From assembly GCA_004194705.1 (NCBI GenBank), contig SADC01000147.1:62001-126000 (forward strand): 64,000 nucleotides of DNA, given 5' to 3'. Source of the stretch: Ditylenchus dipsaci. Its lineage: Eukaryota > Nematoda > Chromadorea > Rhabditida > Anguinidae. Position 1 is the stretch's first letter. Every line of letters begins with the position of its first letter. Under the pieces are notes generated by a model. That model was given only the letters and a program-made list of their open reading frames with translations. It was not told where the DNA came from and ran no database searches. Shown here piece after piece: positions 11,930 to 22,791 of the stretch. A program made the position numbers and the translations under genes.

Positions 11930-12175
11930 GCCTACCGCACGAATAACTCTGTTATGCATGCTTTTTCATGCATCCAGAGTCACTTTCGAGTGATTTGTGT
12001 CTAAGGCAAGTAAGTGTGCGCATTTCAACTCCAAGCCCTCAAGCCCCCTGCGCCCCCTTCGGGGGCGCAGGGGGCTTGAGAGTTAGAGATGCGCGCACGC
12101 ACTTACCTTAGACATGATTCCGAGAAGTACACTTGATCATAAAATGCATATAGAGTCTATTTTTGTGACGGCCCG
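11930..12175. repeat. Hairpin-core repeat, copy B
   Basis: Begins GGGGCCTACCGCACGAATAA and carries the GC palindrome at 12038-12080 with a TTC centre, i.e. a C(TTCG)G loop. It ends in the right-hand block TTACCTTAGACATGATTCCG and GCATATAGAGT. The flank GACGGCCCGAGT..AAACATGGT that follows is shared with copies C, D and E. Confidence 0.8.
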
Positions 12176-12295
12176 AGTCGAAAAACATGGTAAAGCAGCT
12201 AAAAAAGTGGCCCCTGTATTATTCCCTTCCCCACAATACAGCCCTTGATCCCTTTTAAAATTACTTTTCTGGTCCTTTTATAGCAAAATTATTAC

Positions 12296-12642
12296 TTAAA
12301 GGACCATGCTCGTGCAAGGTCCAACAATTGTTGAAATTTGAATTGGCGGGGACCCAAAAACATTTTTCGCTGCGAAACATTTTATTTAAACCATTTTTGT
12401 CGCTTCAACTCCGAAAAGGTCTAGTCCATTTTCAACATCGGGATCCAACCCGGCTTAATGGCATGGGTTCAGTTGAGTACTGATGCTTTACGCTGCACCC
12501 ACAATTGCTGGGTTTGACGGAATTAAAAATTGAAGCGACAAAAATGTTTTAAATAAAATGTCCCGCCGCGAAAAATGTTTTTGGGTCTCCGCCAGTTCAA
12601 ATTTCAACAATTGCTGGGCCTTGCACGAGCATGGTCCTTTAA
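12296..12642. mobile_element. TTAA-type MITE, CATGCTCGTGCAAGG subfamily
   Basis: TTAA at both ends (12296-12299 and 12639-12642) encloses inverted arms beginning AAGGACCATG. The arms continue with GCTCGTGCAAGG and a TTGAATTGGCGGGG-like block, ending in GAAAAATG.. at the apex. It shares the outermost 10 bp and one internal phrase with the family at 7792, but the rest of the arm differs. Confidence 0.75.
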
Positions 12643-14126
12643 AATAGTTTTTAAGTACTTATAAAAAGTTGGTTTTTGGGGGTACAATGGAATAGCGGCA
12701 AGTTTTTTCTCTCTTGAAAAAAGCATAGATAACAAAGAAATTTAAATAAAAATTTCAGATTTTTATGAAAAAAATCAAAAAAATACTAAAAAAGTTAAAA
12801 ATTTGTTGTTTTTTAGAGCAAAAGTGGTGTTGTTTGAAACAAAATGGGAACTCGGGATTCAACGAATATCGGGATCGGGATTCTGGGAACTGATCGGGCG
12901 GGATTGGGATTATTCGCTACTAGGGTCAAATTTTTTTACTAACAAAATGTTTTTTAGATTTTAGTGGTCATTTTGATTACTAAATACATAGAACTATTTT
13001 AAATTTTTGTACGTTTATGAGGGGTGTCTATTTATTGAACTTTGACTATATTTAAATCTACTTTTCAGCTGATCTACAATTGCTGATCATGATGCTTTAC
13101 TTTTCTGTATTTTCTTTCTTTTCTTAGCTAAATTCTGGATTGTGGAGGCTTCCGATTACATTTCTGATGCCTTCATTGAAAAAGGTAAATTATAGAAACC
13201 GGCCACAAAAAAGATATTTTCGGCTACAAAAAAGTTTTGCACCATAAAATTTGCTTTTTTAAACAAAATTTGTCTTTGTTTTTTGTGTTTGCGTTTTTTC
13301 TACAAATTTTGAGATAATTTTTTGAAGGTTGACCTTTTACTTTAAAGCTGTGAATCTTGGCGATAAAATTATAGGTCAACTCAAATTTTGGCTCTCAATA
13401 TTAAACTACATACCTTTTCTCTGTTGGCTTCTCGCCTCTCTTGAATGTTGCGTGCTTTCTTGTGGACTTTGTCGGCAGCGTAGTGGCCGTCATTACAAAG
13501 CTGATCACCAAATAGCACAACTGTCTTTATCTTTTCGTCATTCGCATCCATTGTAGTGAGAAAGTCTTGGTGACGTTTGAGCAGGTTTTCTGCTTGTTCG
13601 AGGCTGGTAGGTTGCTCCTCTTTGGTCAGGTAGTTTTCTTGTTGCGAGAGCATGACTTCAGCTTGTTTGGCGTCGCGCAGGAACATCTGAAATGGGGTAT
13701 AAGATATTTTTAAAGCTATTATTTCTATGTATATATCTGACTATCGAAATTTTTGACTTTCAGCTCACCTGCAAATTTAATCCTTGACTGAGCATGTGCT
13801 GTCGGTTTTCCCACATTCTGCCAGCTCTTCCCATCCGGGGGAGGTTTAAGGAGTTTTAAGACAGGAGTTTAAGACAGGAGTTTTAAGATATTGCGTCAAA
13901 AATATACTAAAAAAGTTTCAGAACGTTTCAGTTACCTGAGAGTGTCAAGCAAATAGGCCTCCACATCATCTGCCTCGCTGAAGAACTGGTAGTATTCAAC
14001 CCCACCTTCCAAGGTCTTTCTTCTGGAATCGGCCAGTTGGCGCAGCTTGGCGTAATAATGGTTGATGCTGTCGAGACTATCGGGAATGGTCTCAGAGCCG
14101 GGGATTTGCTAAAATAAACACATATA

Positions 14127-14282
14127 CAGTCGACTCTCGATTTAACATACACCTTTGATTTAACATACAGCTGGGTCGGTCCCTTCAATAATAAACTCCG
14201 TCAAATTACCCCCCGATTTAGCATACACCTAACATGTAGCTGGGTCGTTCCCCAGGGTGTATGTTAAATTGAGAGTCGACTG
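14127..14282. mobile_element. Pogo-like MITE in a spectrin intron
   Basis: Ends CAGTCGACTCTCGATTTAAC and complement, flanked by TA. The right-hand TA (14283-14284) is also the first two bases of the next MITE, so the two elements abut exactly. It sits between exons 3 and 4 of the spectrin fragment. Confidence 0.75.
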
Positions 14283-14531
14283 TACCGTATTTCCTTTAAT
14301 AGTATCCCTCCCTCAAATAGTAGCCCCTCCTCGACTTTGAGCATCTGTATCTCAGCATATAGCAATTATTTTGCAGACCTGTTCAGTGCATTTTTTAACT
14401 CCCACGAGCTATACCGATTACACTTTTTAGATCTTGCTCCCGAATATCTCGAGATCGAATTCGAATTTTTCCGACTTTCGGGGGTTGAACAATAGTAGCC
14501 CATGGACCACTATCAAAGAAAATACTAGGAT
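14283..14531. mobile_element. MITE, TACCGTATTTTCTCT family
   Basis: Begins TACCGTATTTCCTTTAATAG. The interior carries the family's CATCTGTATCTCAGC and CCACGAGCT phrases, and the right end is AAAGAAAATACT. Directly adjoins the pogo-like element. Confidence 0.6.
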
Positions 14532-14990
14532 TACTTAGGAGGGTTCGATTTTGAAAACACCATAGCGGACTTACCTCTCCAACCAAATCATTGCCCTGTT
14601 TTTCGAGAGTATCTAAAGCTCGTCGAACAGAGTCCAAATTATTCTCAGCATTCTTATGTTTGGCCAACAAATGGTTGACTGAGAAGATGTCTCGACCAGT
14701 ATCAGTCAGAACCAAAACTTGTTCTTGTTCTTTAAGGTTGTTCTCCAGATCAGCAAGATCCCACCAAAATTGGCTAAAATGACTCTTCATAGATTTAAAA
14801 AATAAATTTGAGTAGATAAACTTACCAAAGTCGTTTGTTGTCGCCTAGACGGCTCTTTCTTTCAGTAGCCAATTCCAGCAGTTCGTTGTAGCGCTCGTTG
14901 AGAATGTTCATTCGTTCACGAACAAGTTGAGGTTCGACCGGGTTATAGCCTCAAAATTAATTGTGTTTAATTTATGGCAAATTTTCACAG

Positions 14991-15169
14991 TTAAAGGACC
15001 ATGGTTTTGAATTTTGATTGGCGGGGAACACTTCTTTTTTGTCTAATGCTGTACTCTTTCGAGTAATTAGAAACGATTCGAAAGAGTACAGTGATAGACG
15101 AAAGAGAAGTGTCCCACACCAATTCAAATTTTGCACATGCCACCGCGCGCAAAAACCATGGTCCTTTAA
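14991..15169. mobile_element. TTAA-type MITE (AAGGACCAT family)
   Basis: TTAA at both ends; inverted arms with AAGGACCATGG outer ends and GGCGGG..CACTTCT inside. It lies between spectrin exons 1 and 2. The left arm lacks about 20 bp that the right arm and other copies have. Confidence 0.8.
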
Positions 15170-15694
15170 GCACTATAATAGTTAAGTGTGTTTTAGTTAT
15201 CTATCCTCACATTTTTTTAAATGTTTTTAGCTTTATAGTTAACTGTTTTGCATGAGTAGCTTCATACAATACATGTATTTTCTTTAATAATTACCATTCC
15301 TTCATTGTTCTTTTTAGCATTTTTAGAGTTAAGGTCATTTTTGATTGACAATTTAACATTATTATGGGGTTGAAAAAAAAGAAAATACCGTAGCCAATAA
15401 TATTATGGCATAAAATTTCACTAACCGGAACCATCAGGTCCTGAAAATATTTTCCTATACACTTAAAGAAACGGAGAATCGCAAAAGGCCAACCTTCTTC
15501 TGTGGTAAATTTCTCTGCTTGCTTATTGACAGTTTGAATTTGGTCAGCTATTATGTTGATGTCTGATTCTAGCAGAGCATGTTTCTGCAGCAAATCTTCC
15601 ACATCCATCAGATGTTTGCCCGTGTCCTCGGAGAGAAGTTTGGCTTTCACGTCATCACACATATCCTAAATAATGAAAACTTTAGCTATAAATT

Positions 15695-16370
15695 TGGGTG
15701 GTATTTAATTTTGCCCCTAATTACTGAAAAATGCCCCCTAATTTTTCTTTCTCATCGTTTTTAGTCAAAATTTCGCGGGAATTTAAATTTTTCAGTCAAA
15801 AAATAACTTGAATTGGTCAGAATCCCGCTACGGAATGGCCAGAAGCCCTGAAAATTGGTTTTTTGGGGGTTTACTAAAGGGGCAGTAAACTTTTTGCGAA
15901 AATTCGATTGAGCGGAATTCCGGTCCGATTGGCTTAATCGCTCCGAATTCCAGGTTTTATGGTGGTTTTGAGCAGTTCCGGATGAAATTCTGAGCGAAAA
16001 TTTGATTGGGCGGATCAGAATTCCAGTCCGATTGCCTGAATCGCTCAAATTTCACCCTTAACCATTCTCAGCTATCTTAAAGCGCCCTAGGCACTGATTT
16101 AGGGTATTTAGATACTGGTCTGGAGCAGTTTGGGATGGTTTAGGGTTGTTTAAGATGGTTGAGAATTGTTCAGGGTCAAATTCTGAGCGATTAAGCCCAT
16201 CGGACTGAAATTCCGATCCGCCCAATCGAACTTATGCAAAAAGTTTACTCCCCGTTTAGTAAACCCCAAAAAACCAACTTTCATGGGCTTCTGGCCACTC
16301 TGGGGCGGGATTTTGAGCAATCCAAGTCATTTTGACTATAAAATTCGGATTCCCGCGAAATTTACTGCAG
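15695..16370. repeat. Foldback element, second copy of the 10-kb family
   Basis: Shares GCCCCTAATTACTGAAAAAT and TCGCGGGAATTTAAATTTTT with 10020-10670; the right arm ends near ATTCCCGCGAAATT. The middle holds ATTCCGGTCCGATTGGCTTA. The adjoining 16370-16740 is a run of AAATTTGACGGGGTAAA and TTTTCGAAAT phrases without a gene. Confidence 0.6.
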
Positions 16371-17137
16371 TATCTCACCGAAAATTCAAATTTGGTGGAG
16401 TAAATTCAAATTTGGTGGGTAAATGAGTATTTTGCTCAAAATTCAAATTTGACGGGGTAAAAAAATAATTTGACGAGGTAAATCAGTAATTTAACGGGGT
16501 AAAACAATTTGAGCCTTTCCGTAATACTTTTTCGCGAATTCTACCGTTTTCGAAATAATTTTTGCGAATTCTACCATTTTCCAATTGGCATTTCGAGACA
16601 AATACCATTTTCGAAATGCATTTTTTGAATATACACATTTGCCAATCTTCACAATTTCCAAAAATTCTTTTAGCGAGTCCAACTCTTTTCGAAATATACT
16701 ATTTTCGAAAAACAACTTTACGAATTATTATACAGCCACCTAAAAATATGTGGGCTCTATATGTGTTCGCGTCCCTCACAAAAAAACTTGCCTTGGTCCC
16801 CTGTTGTTTTTTGCAAAAAAAATTCTTTCAAAAGTCTCAAAAAGAATATATTTTACTAGTTTTTGAAACTTCGATACAGTCGAACCTCTTTAACCTAATA
16901 CCCTCGGTAAACCGACACCTCAATAGCGCAACACCCCAGGGCCGGCCTACACAAAGAAAATTTCGCTTAATAACCCGACACCTGAAATTCCCGCGAAAAA
17001 TCAAAAAAAAATTTTTGAATTTTCGACAAAAAAGTCTATTCGTCTTATTTTGTCTATTCGTCTTCTTTTTTTTGTCGACTTCATTCAAGATTGACTCACT
17101 TGACACATTGACTCACATTGACTATTTATATTTTCAG

Positions 17138-19583
17138 CTGTAGAGCACTGTTGTAGTGCCGAGTCTTCGGCATGTTGTTTGGACAGTCTCAAAAATGATG
17201 CTCCCATCCTGTGCGGCGCTCAAAATTGGTCCAAAATAAATTTAGAAGAATCCATCTGCATTGAAAACTTCTTCTACAACAAGAGTATAATTGAAACTGG
17301 AGGTCAGTCCATATAAACTTTTAGGCCGTGTAAACGAGAAAAAAACGTGTTTTATTGTATGGAAACCCATTTTCAGAAAAAAAATTTGACCAAAGTTTGA
17401 CTTTTTGCCTTGAGTTTACTATGTTTAACATCTTCCTTTCTGCATGGATCAAAAGTGGCCTTTGGATCCCTTTCCAACCCAATAGAGCCCTGAATCCCTT
17501 CAAAAAAATGGCCAAAAAGGCACTTCAAGGTGACCTCAAAACTCAATTTTTTGGACCAGAATTTGAAAATAATGCCTTTTTCGATGGAAATTTTGAGTCC
17601 TTTTGCTGTATTAAATTAGTATAAAAATTGAAAAGGCGAATGGGGATGGGAGGTCGAACAGCATGGACATAAGTATAAGTAGGAGAATTGCTAAATAAAA
17701 TTTCCAAAAGGATGTAAAAAATATTCAAAATATAAAACGTAAGGCTGCACAGAAAACAAAGCCCTTGAACATAAAAGGAAACTAAAGAGATTTTTCGTTT
17801 GAACTTATTTTAACGCACTGTATTTATTTTCGTGAAAGCCTTCATTAAAGCACCATGGTTTTAGCGCGCAGTGGCATGTGCAAAATTTGAATTGGCGGGG
17901 GTCACTTTTCTTTCGTCTCGCACTATACTCTTTGGAGTTATGGCGAACAACTCCAAAAAATAAAGTTTGAGACGAAAGAGAAGTGTCCCCCGCCAATTCA
18001 AATTTTGCACATGCCACCGCGCGCAAAAACCATGGTCCTTTAAAAATAAATGCATGCTTTAAAAAAAGACAGACTATAGGGGGGGGGGGGTGGGAGGGCG
18101 GTATTTTGACTAGAAAATAGAATTTCGCGACCTTAATTCAATTTAATTTTTATTTTCAACCCCTAATCTTTTTTACAACTGTTTCAGAACTTTGGTTTTT
18201 GTCAATATTCTAGTGGACGTTATTATATACAATTTTATACTCGAAATGAAAATAGAAAGCAAAGCTACATTCTGAGTTTAAGGTTGTATATGACTGTGTC
18301 TGCAAAATTTGCGAAAAAACAAAAGTTCTCAAAAAACTCCAAAAAACACCGACTGCTTCTTCACTTCACATACATTCACCGTATATTCTCTATTAACCCC
18401 TTATGGGGGATTATTTTTCAACACTCGAAAAATCCGGAAATTGTCGATCAAAAATGGCCTTAACTCTGAAATCCTAGTCAAAAAAATGGGGAGTGGGGGA
18501 TTATTAGAGAGTGGGGATTATTAGAGAATATATGGTATTTCACATATTTTGTTTTCCTATCTCAGACGTTTTTACACCGTTTGTAGATGAGTTATTTCTC
18601 TATTAATTGAGTGGTCAAACACCCGGATTAAAAATAAATTTCGAGAAAATTACACCAAATATAAGGTGAAACTCCACTAAAAACACCTAGCTAAAAAACC
18701 ACGGTTTTTGGTGTGCGTTCGCTGTGATTTTCTCAAAAATCATTTTTAATCAGGGTGTTTAACCACTTAACTGATAGAGAAAAATCTCAGCTACAAACGG
18801 TATAAAAACATCTGAGATAGGTAAACAAGATATGTGAAAAAATGTATGTGAAGTGAAGTAGCAGTCGATGTCAGAAAGTAGCCGTAGAAGTCCCCTCCTT
18901 TAAAATTTTTTCCAAATACCTTAAATGCGTAAAATTTTTATTTCAGCCCAAAAATGCTGCCACATATTAAGTACTAAACATTGCAGACAGGTTAGAATTT
19001 TTTACAAATTCAAAAAAACGGTCAAATTGTTGAATTTAAAAAAAAAGTCGAGCGATTTTTAGATTGAACTCACTAAAGACAACTGGATTTAAAGTAGAGG
19101 AAAAAAATGGTCGGGGTTTAAGTGAGGATGACTTTTAAGGTGTTGTAAATTCGAGACTCGACTGCAATCAATCATATTTGCAGACCTGCAACAGGCAGCT
19201 TTTTTTAAAAGTGACGGGCTATTGGAGAGTGGCAAGTTAATAAAGGTTATACAGTTTATCAATTTGTAGACCTGCAACCAACAACTCCTACAGCCCACCC
19301 TGCCTTTCGAAGAAAAATTCACGTTCACCGATGACTGTCCACACCATGAAGTCCACAAGAACAACTTTCTTGTAGGTACTCCAAATACGTGCTTCACGAC
19401 TGTTTTCCGACCTGTCTGGGATGGATGGCCAAGAAAATGAAAATTCATCGAAGAATGGCCGCCGATCCAAGACGTTTCCGGTCAGTGGCTGGACAAGAGC
19501 CTGAATTCCAAGCTTATCTCCATTGTCCAAAGTACAAGGAGTTCAAAGATAGCGATCTTTGTATGATTGTAACTGACAAGTGA
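17138..19583 (+). CDS. Unidentified multi-exon gene, cysteine-containing
   Basis: Exon 17138-17302 (TTTTCAG acceptor, GGAG|GTCAGT donor) encodes 54 open codons starting VEHCCSAESSACCLDSLKND. Candidate neighbours share its phase: a 57-nt exon at 13128-13184 (acceptor TTTTCTTAG, donor AAAG|GTAAAT, peptide KFWIVEASDYISDAF) ends in phase 1, and 19184-19245 (LQQAAFFKSDGLLESGKLIK) starts in phase 1. Then 19270-19371 (FTFTDDCPHHEVHKNNFL) and 19380-19583 (HDCFPTCLGW..MIVTDK, stop) follow, but their joins are not clean: the gap between the first two is only 24 bp and the last needs a frame change. Six or more Cys suggest an extracellular domain. I do not recognise the family. The antisense spectrin exons lie in the 13184-17138 intron. 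Confidence 0.3.
17845..18043. mobile_element. TTAA-type MITE (AAGGACCAT family)
   Basis: TTAA at 17845-17848 and 18040-18043; arms almost perfectly complementary, with GCGCGCAGTGGCATG and GACACTT..TTTCGTCTC blocks. Followed by a G11 run at 18079. Confidence 0.85.
18340..18890. repeat. Foldback element with a nested MITE
   Basis: Outer inverted pair: CGACTGCTTCTTCACTTCAC (from about 18350) against its complement near 18845-18870. Inner pair: TCTCAGACGTTTTTACACCG (18565) against the complement at about 18790-18810. A TACCGTATTTTCTCT-family MITE (about 18377-18534) interrupts the left arm only, so it inserted after the foldback formed. Confidence 0.65.
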
Positions 19584-19592
19584 TTTTTAGTG

Positions 19593-20435
19593 CAGTCGAG
19601 TCTTGATATAAAATTAGACCCACATTTTTTCTCGCCCTGCAACCGACACTATTTTTGCCTGAAATTTCAACACTTTTTGCTGGACTGGATCGGCTATTCC
19701 AGTCCATAAAAAATTAAAAGTATTAGGCAATATAAATATTTCGGTAATACCAGCCGTGTTCTACAAAAGGCGTGCTCTACCGACCCGTCGAATTACTAAT
19801 TTATCTCGACAAATCTTTAAAATTTGTCCTTTTCTTATAAAAAATCAATGTTTTCAAATTTTAATACAGTCGACTCCCTCTATAACGAACACCCTGGAAA
19901 CCGGTCTTAGGTGTTCGTTATGGAGGGAGTTCGTTATAGAGGGATCCGTTGGAGAGGCCTTATTTAGGGCAAATCCAACCAAACCAAAAAAATCGTTCGT
20001 TATAGAGAGAGTCGACTGTACTTAATCATAATTTCTCAACGAGCTATCAACCGACTTCATAAGATTTGAAAAAGTAGCAAAAAAGATTTTTGTATAGAGA
20101 AAATTGTTGAAACAATTTTTAAATCTCGTCTGCAGTTTTTCAAAAATCGTCCTTTTTTCACTCGTTTCATGTCAAATCGAACCTTATCCTACTTTTAAAA
20201 AGTAGGCGGGAAACTGTCGTCGGATTAGGTAGAACGCTTGCAGAAAACAGTTATGAGAGAAATAAATTTCTGGTCCTTGCCTTAATTGTAGTGTAACGCG
20301 CTGGTAGCCCCTTTTAAAAGTTTAGCGAAGATGGAGAGCATGTTAGAAAACTAAGACCACAAATTCATCCAAAACCAAGACCTTACCTAATTGCAGATCA
20401 AATTTGAAAAGGGATATTATATCAAGACTCGACTA
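19593..20435. mobile_element. TA-type element with CAGTCGAGTCTTGATAT ends, nested pogo-like MITE
   Basis: Inverted ends GCAGTCGAGTCTTGATATAA (19593) and ATATCAAGACTCGACTAC (to 20435). A complete pogo-like MITE (19867-20017, TA-flanked, CAGTCGACTCCCTCTATAAC ends) lies inside. The region 20215-20310 resembles the GCGCGTTACACT-type MITE at 26340-26590. No transposase frame. Confidence 0.55.
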
Positions 20436-21488
20436 CATTCTTGAAATTTCAACATTTGATTTATATTTCAGTTATTCTTCTACACTATTTTTAGTTTTAG
20501 CGCATTTTTCTGTATTCATATAAATTCATAGCATGCCAAGAAAAATTTCCATTTTAAATTTTGACATAATAAAGTATATCTGCTGTATTTTCACATTCAT
20601 TTTACACTTTTTAAAATCTTTTCGAAAGCCCCTGATAAAAAAAGATGATCATGATTTATCAGAAATAATCACAACACAAGCTTTTAGTTAAAATAGATAA
20701 ACTATAGATAAAAATGCACTTATTGTTTTCTGTCATATGGACTGAGTATTCACCCACGCCCACATTGTTTTGAAAATTTTGATATTCTGTTAAAATTAGA
20801 AAAATTCCTATTACCTTGGCAGCCTGAATTTTGGCCCTATACTAGACGAGAACAATTATTTGCCTTGGTCCGCCCTGTCAACTTTTCGGTTGTTTATTAT
20901 TGGGTTGATCAGTAAGCTCGCTGACTAACCCTTACATTTTTCAAAAAAAATTCTTTGCAAAACTATTGAAACTGGATATTCTAGGTCCAAAATTGAGCGC
21001 TGAGCACGAATCTGTAGTTAAAAAACAGAAAATGACAATAAAAAACAAACAACCATCAATGACGTAAATGTTCCACGGAGTACATTTAAAAAATTAAACA
21101 GTGAAAAGCAATTTGGAGCTCTTTTTTTTGTAGCAAATCCGATTTTAGTCCGTAGCACATATACTTGAGGTAGTGTGCTTATTTATTCATCCTAAATTCT
21201 CAAAACTTGTATTCTGAGTCTATGAAATACTTGGACTTCATGAAAGACAGGTGGATTAATTGCTAGTAAAGCTGCTGGGCTCTAGGTCTAATCTAACACA
21301 CATACCTGGCACTCTCTCGGCTGCTTCATTACTCAACATCCTCTGATGGATCAGTTATGAAATTCTTAAATTCAAGCTTATCGGATTTACCACCATTACA
21401 ATGCATGATGATAATTCCATCAACCATAGCCACATTTTGCTCCACCACTTTGAGAAGAGCAACACTTCAGTCCGTACGTTTTTGGATC
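20436..21488. other. Non-coding, nothing assignable
   Basis: AT-rich with scattered A and T runs; no frame above about 60 codons has credible composition and no inverted repeat stands out. Confidence 0.5.
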
Positions 21489-21588
21489 TTAAAGGACCAT
21501 ACTTGTTGATGACAATGGGAATTTGGAAAGTTCAAATGCGCGCGGGACACTTTTTTTTATTCCGAAATTATTTTTTAATCATTTATAT

Positions 21589-22070
21589 CAGGGCTGGAAC
21601 GGAAGACAAAAAAAGTCGGAACAAAAGTCGGAACCGGAAGTAGAAAATTCTCAAAACCGGAAGTCGGAAATCGGAAGAAAAAAACTGCCGGAAATCGGAA
21701 GACGGAAATCGGAAGAAATTCAAAAAATTTCCTAGTGCCAAAATTTAATGTTGTACACATGCATCCGCTTTTTCTGAGATCATTTACAATGAATCCAGCA
21801 GTTGAAAAGAAACGCTCACTTTCTTGAGAACCAGGTGGCGCACTAAGATATTTGCGGACCGAAGGTCTCCGCAAAGCTGTAACTTCCATTTCCTTGCAAG
21901 ACATTTCTGCCAAAAATACTTCGAAAATATTTTTCAAGTGAACTATTATTCTCTTCCGAAATTCCGAAATTCGCCCTATTTTTTCGGAAATCGGAAATCG
22001 GAAAACGGAAGAGAAAAAGTACCGGAAATCGGAAATCGGAAGACGGAAATCGGAATTCCGTTCCACCCTG
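21589..22070 (-). mobile_element. 482-bp internally deleted hAT element
   Basis: Ends CAGGGCTGGAACGGA and TCCGTTCCACCCTG are inverted. ATTTATAT is duplicated exactly on both sides (21581-21588, 22071-22078), the 8-bp duplication typical of hAT transposons. Subterminal GGAAATCGGAA units are repeated about ten times on each side, a plausible transposase-binding array. A piece of the transposase C-terminus remains on the minus strand, so this is a deletion derivative of a coding element rather than an unrelated MITE. Confidence 0.9.
21760..21866 (-). pseudogene. hAT transposase C-terminal dimerisation fragment
   Basis: The peptide contains VRKYLSAPPGSQESERFFST followed by AGFIVNDLRKSGC. This is the hAT family C-terminal dimerisation region, normally near the end of a 600-700 residue transposase, with the conserved AxxYLS.P..S..SER.FS.AG pattern. 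No catalytic DDE part remains. It cannot be functional alone. Confidence 0.85.
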
Positions 22071-22094
22071 ATTTATATGTATTAAGAATAAATG

Positions 22095-22170
22095 ATCAAA
22101 AATAATACAACAGACACGGGAATCGAACCTGAGAGCGATATACACCGGACAACGCTGCCATACCACTGAG
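22095..22170 (-). other. tRNA-like sequence (pseudo-tRNA or SINE head)
   Basis: On the minus strand an A-box TAGCTCAGTGG and an exact B-box GGTTCGATTCC are spaced as in a tRNA, beginning near GACCCAGG. The T-stem and acceptor stem pair poorly, so I do not assign an anticodon. An ATAAAT-rich tail follows, as in tRNA-derived SINEs. It lies inside the right part of the TTAA MITE. Confidence 0.55.
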
Positions 22171-22791
22171 CTACCTGGGTCACTTGGTCACTACCTGGGT
22201 CACCAGTGTTTTTTATTGTTATATTCCAACAACACATAATTTAAAAAGTATTTTTGGAGTAAAAAAAGTGTCCCGCGCGCATTTGAATTTGCCAAATTCC
22301 CATTGTCATCAACAAGTATGGTTTTTTAACGGGCTTTCTCTTGTGAAGAAAAGAGTGTTGGCAAAATAGCCGGGTACAAAAAAAGTAAATTTGCCACAAA
22401 AAAAATTATTAACCTTTTCAAAATATGTTTCTGTCTCCAATATTTTTCTGCAACGCATATATGTGGAACATTTCTTTTATGGCTAACGGTTTCTTATTTT
22501 TTGTTTGTCTGGCTTTTTTTTTACTTTGAGCCATTTGATTATCAAAATCTTTTATAGTGCTATGAAATAGGCTGTAACTGAAATGCGCCCTCAAAAGTCT
22601 GAATTTCACCAGCAAATTATTTTTTTTGACCAGCAAATTCAAATTTTAATCAAAATACTGAATTTCACCAGCAAATTTCTAAATTTCACCAGCAAATTGT
22701 TGATTTTCGCCACCATATTGTTTTTTTTCATCTGAAATTACCTTTTTCAACCTCTAATCAAACAGACGAAAAAGCGAGGACCAAACAAGGA

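Larger units (their letters stand above)
13414..15665 (-). pseudogene. Beta-spectrin repeat fragment, six exon pieces, internally truncated
   Basis: The minus-strand exons are 15494-15665, 14826-14949, 14575-14773, 13936-14108, about 13769-13836 and 13414-13686. Splice phases agree across the first four: ..KQAEKFTTEEG | YNPVEPQLVRERMN.. | QFWWDLADLENNL.. | ..DSLDSINHYYAKLRQLA..DDVEAYLLDTL. The last two give MWENRQHMLSQGLNLQ | FLRDAKQAEVMLSQ..TMDANDEKI..HYAADKVH. Each matches beta-spectrin triple-helical repeats, which form the rod that cross-links actin under the membrane. From known beta-spectrin order, about three repeats are missing between exons 4 and 5. Exon 5 has no visible acceptor at its left edge and needs one extra base near 13816 to stay in frame. 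I see no CH domains upstream and no further repeats downstream. It is either a partial duplicate or a misassembled piece of the gene at 60.9 kb. Confidence 0.7.
21489..22329. mobile_element. TTAA-type MITE split by a hAT element
   Basis: TTAA at 21489-21492 and 22326-22329. The arms start AAGGACCATACTTGTTGATG and continue through AATTTGGAAAGTTCAAATGC and GCGCGGGACACTTTTTT, mirrored at about 22255-22325. A complete hAT insertion with its own target duplication (21581-22078) and a tRNA-like sequence lie inside. A single right arm of the same subfamily is at 39820-39897. Confidence 0.8.

Noticed and set aside
19288..19530. 80-codon minus-strand frame at 19.3-19.5 kb
   Set aside because: It competes with the plus-strand frames, which have acceptor and donor sites and agreeing phases; the minus frame has no splice context.
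22095..22170. Functional tRNA gene on the minus strand
   Set aside because: A- and B-boxes are good but the T-stem and acceptor stem do not pair and no anticodon arm is convincing.
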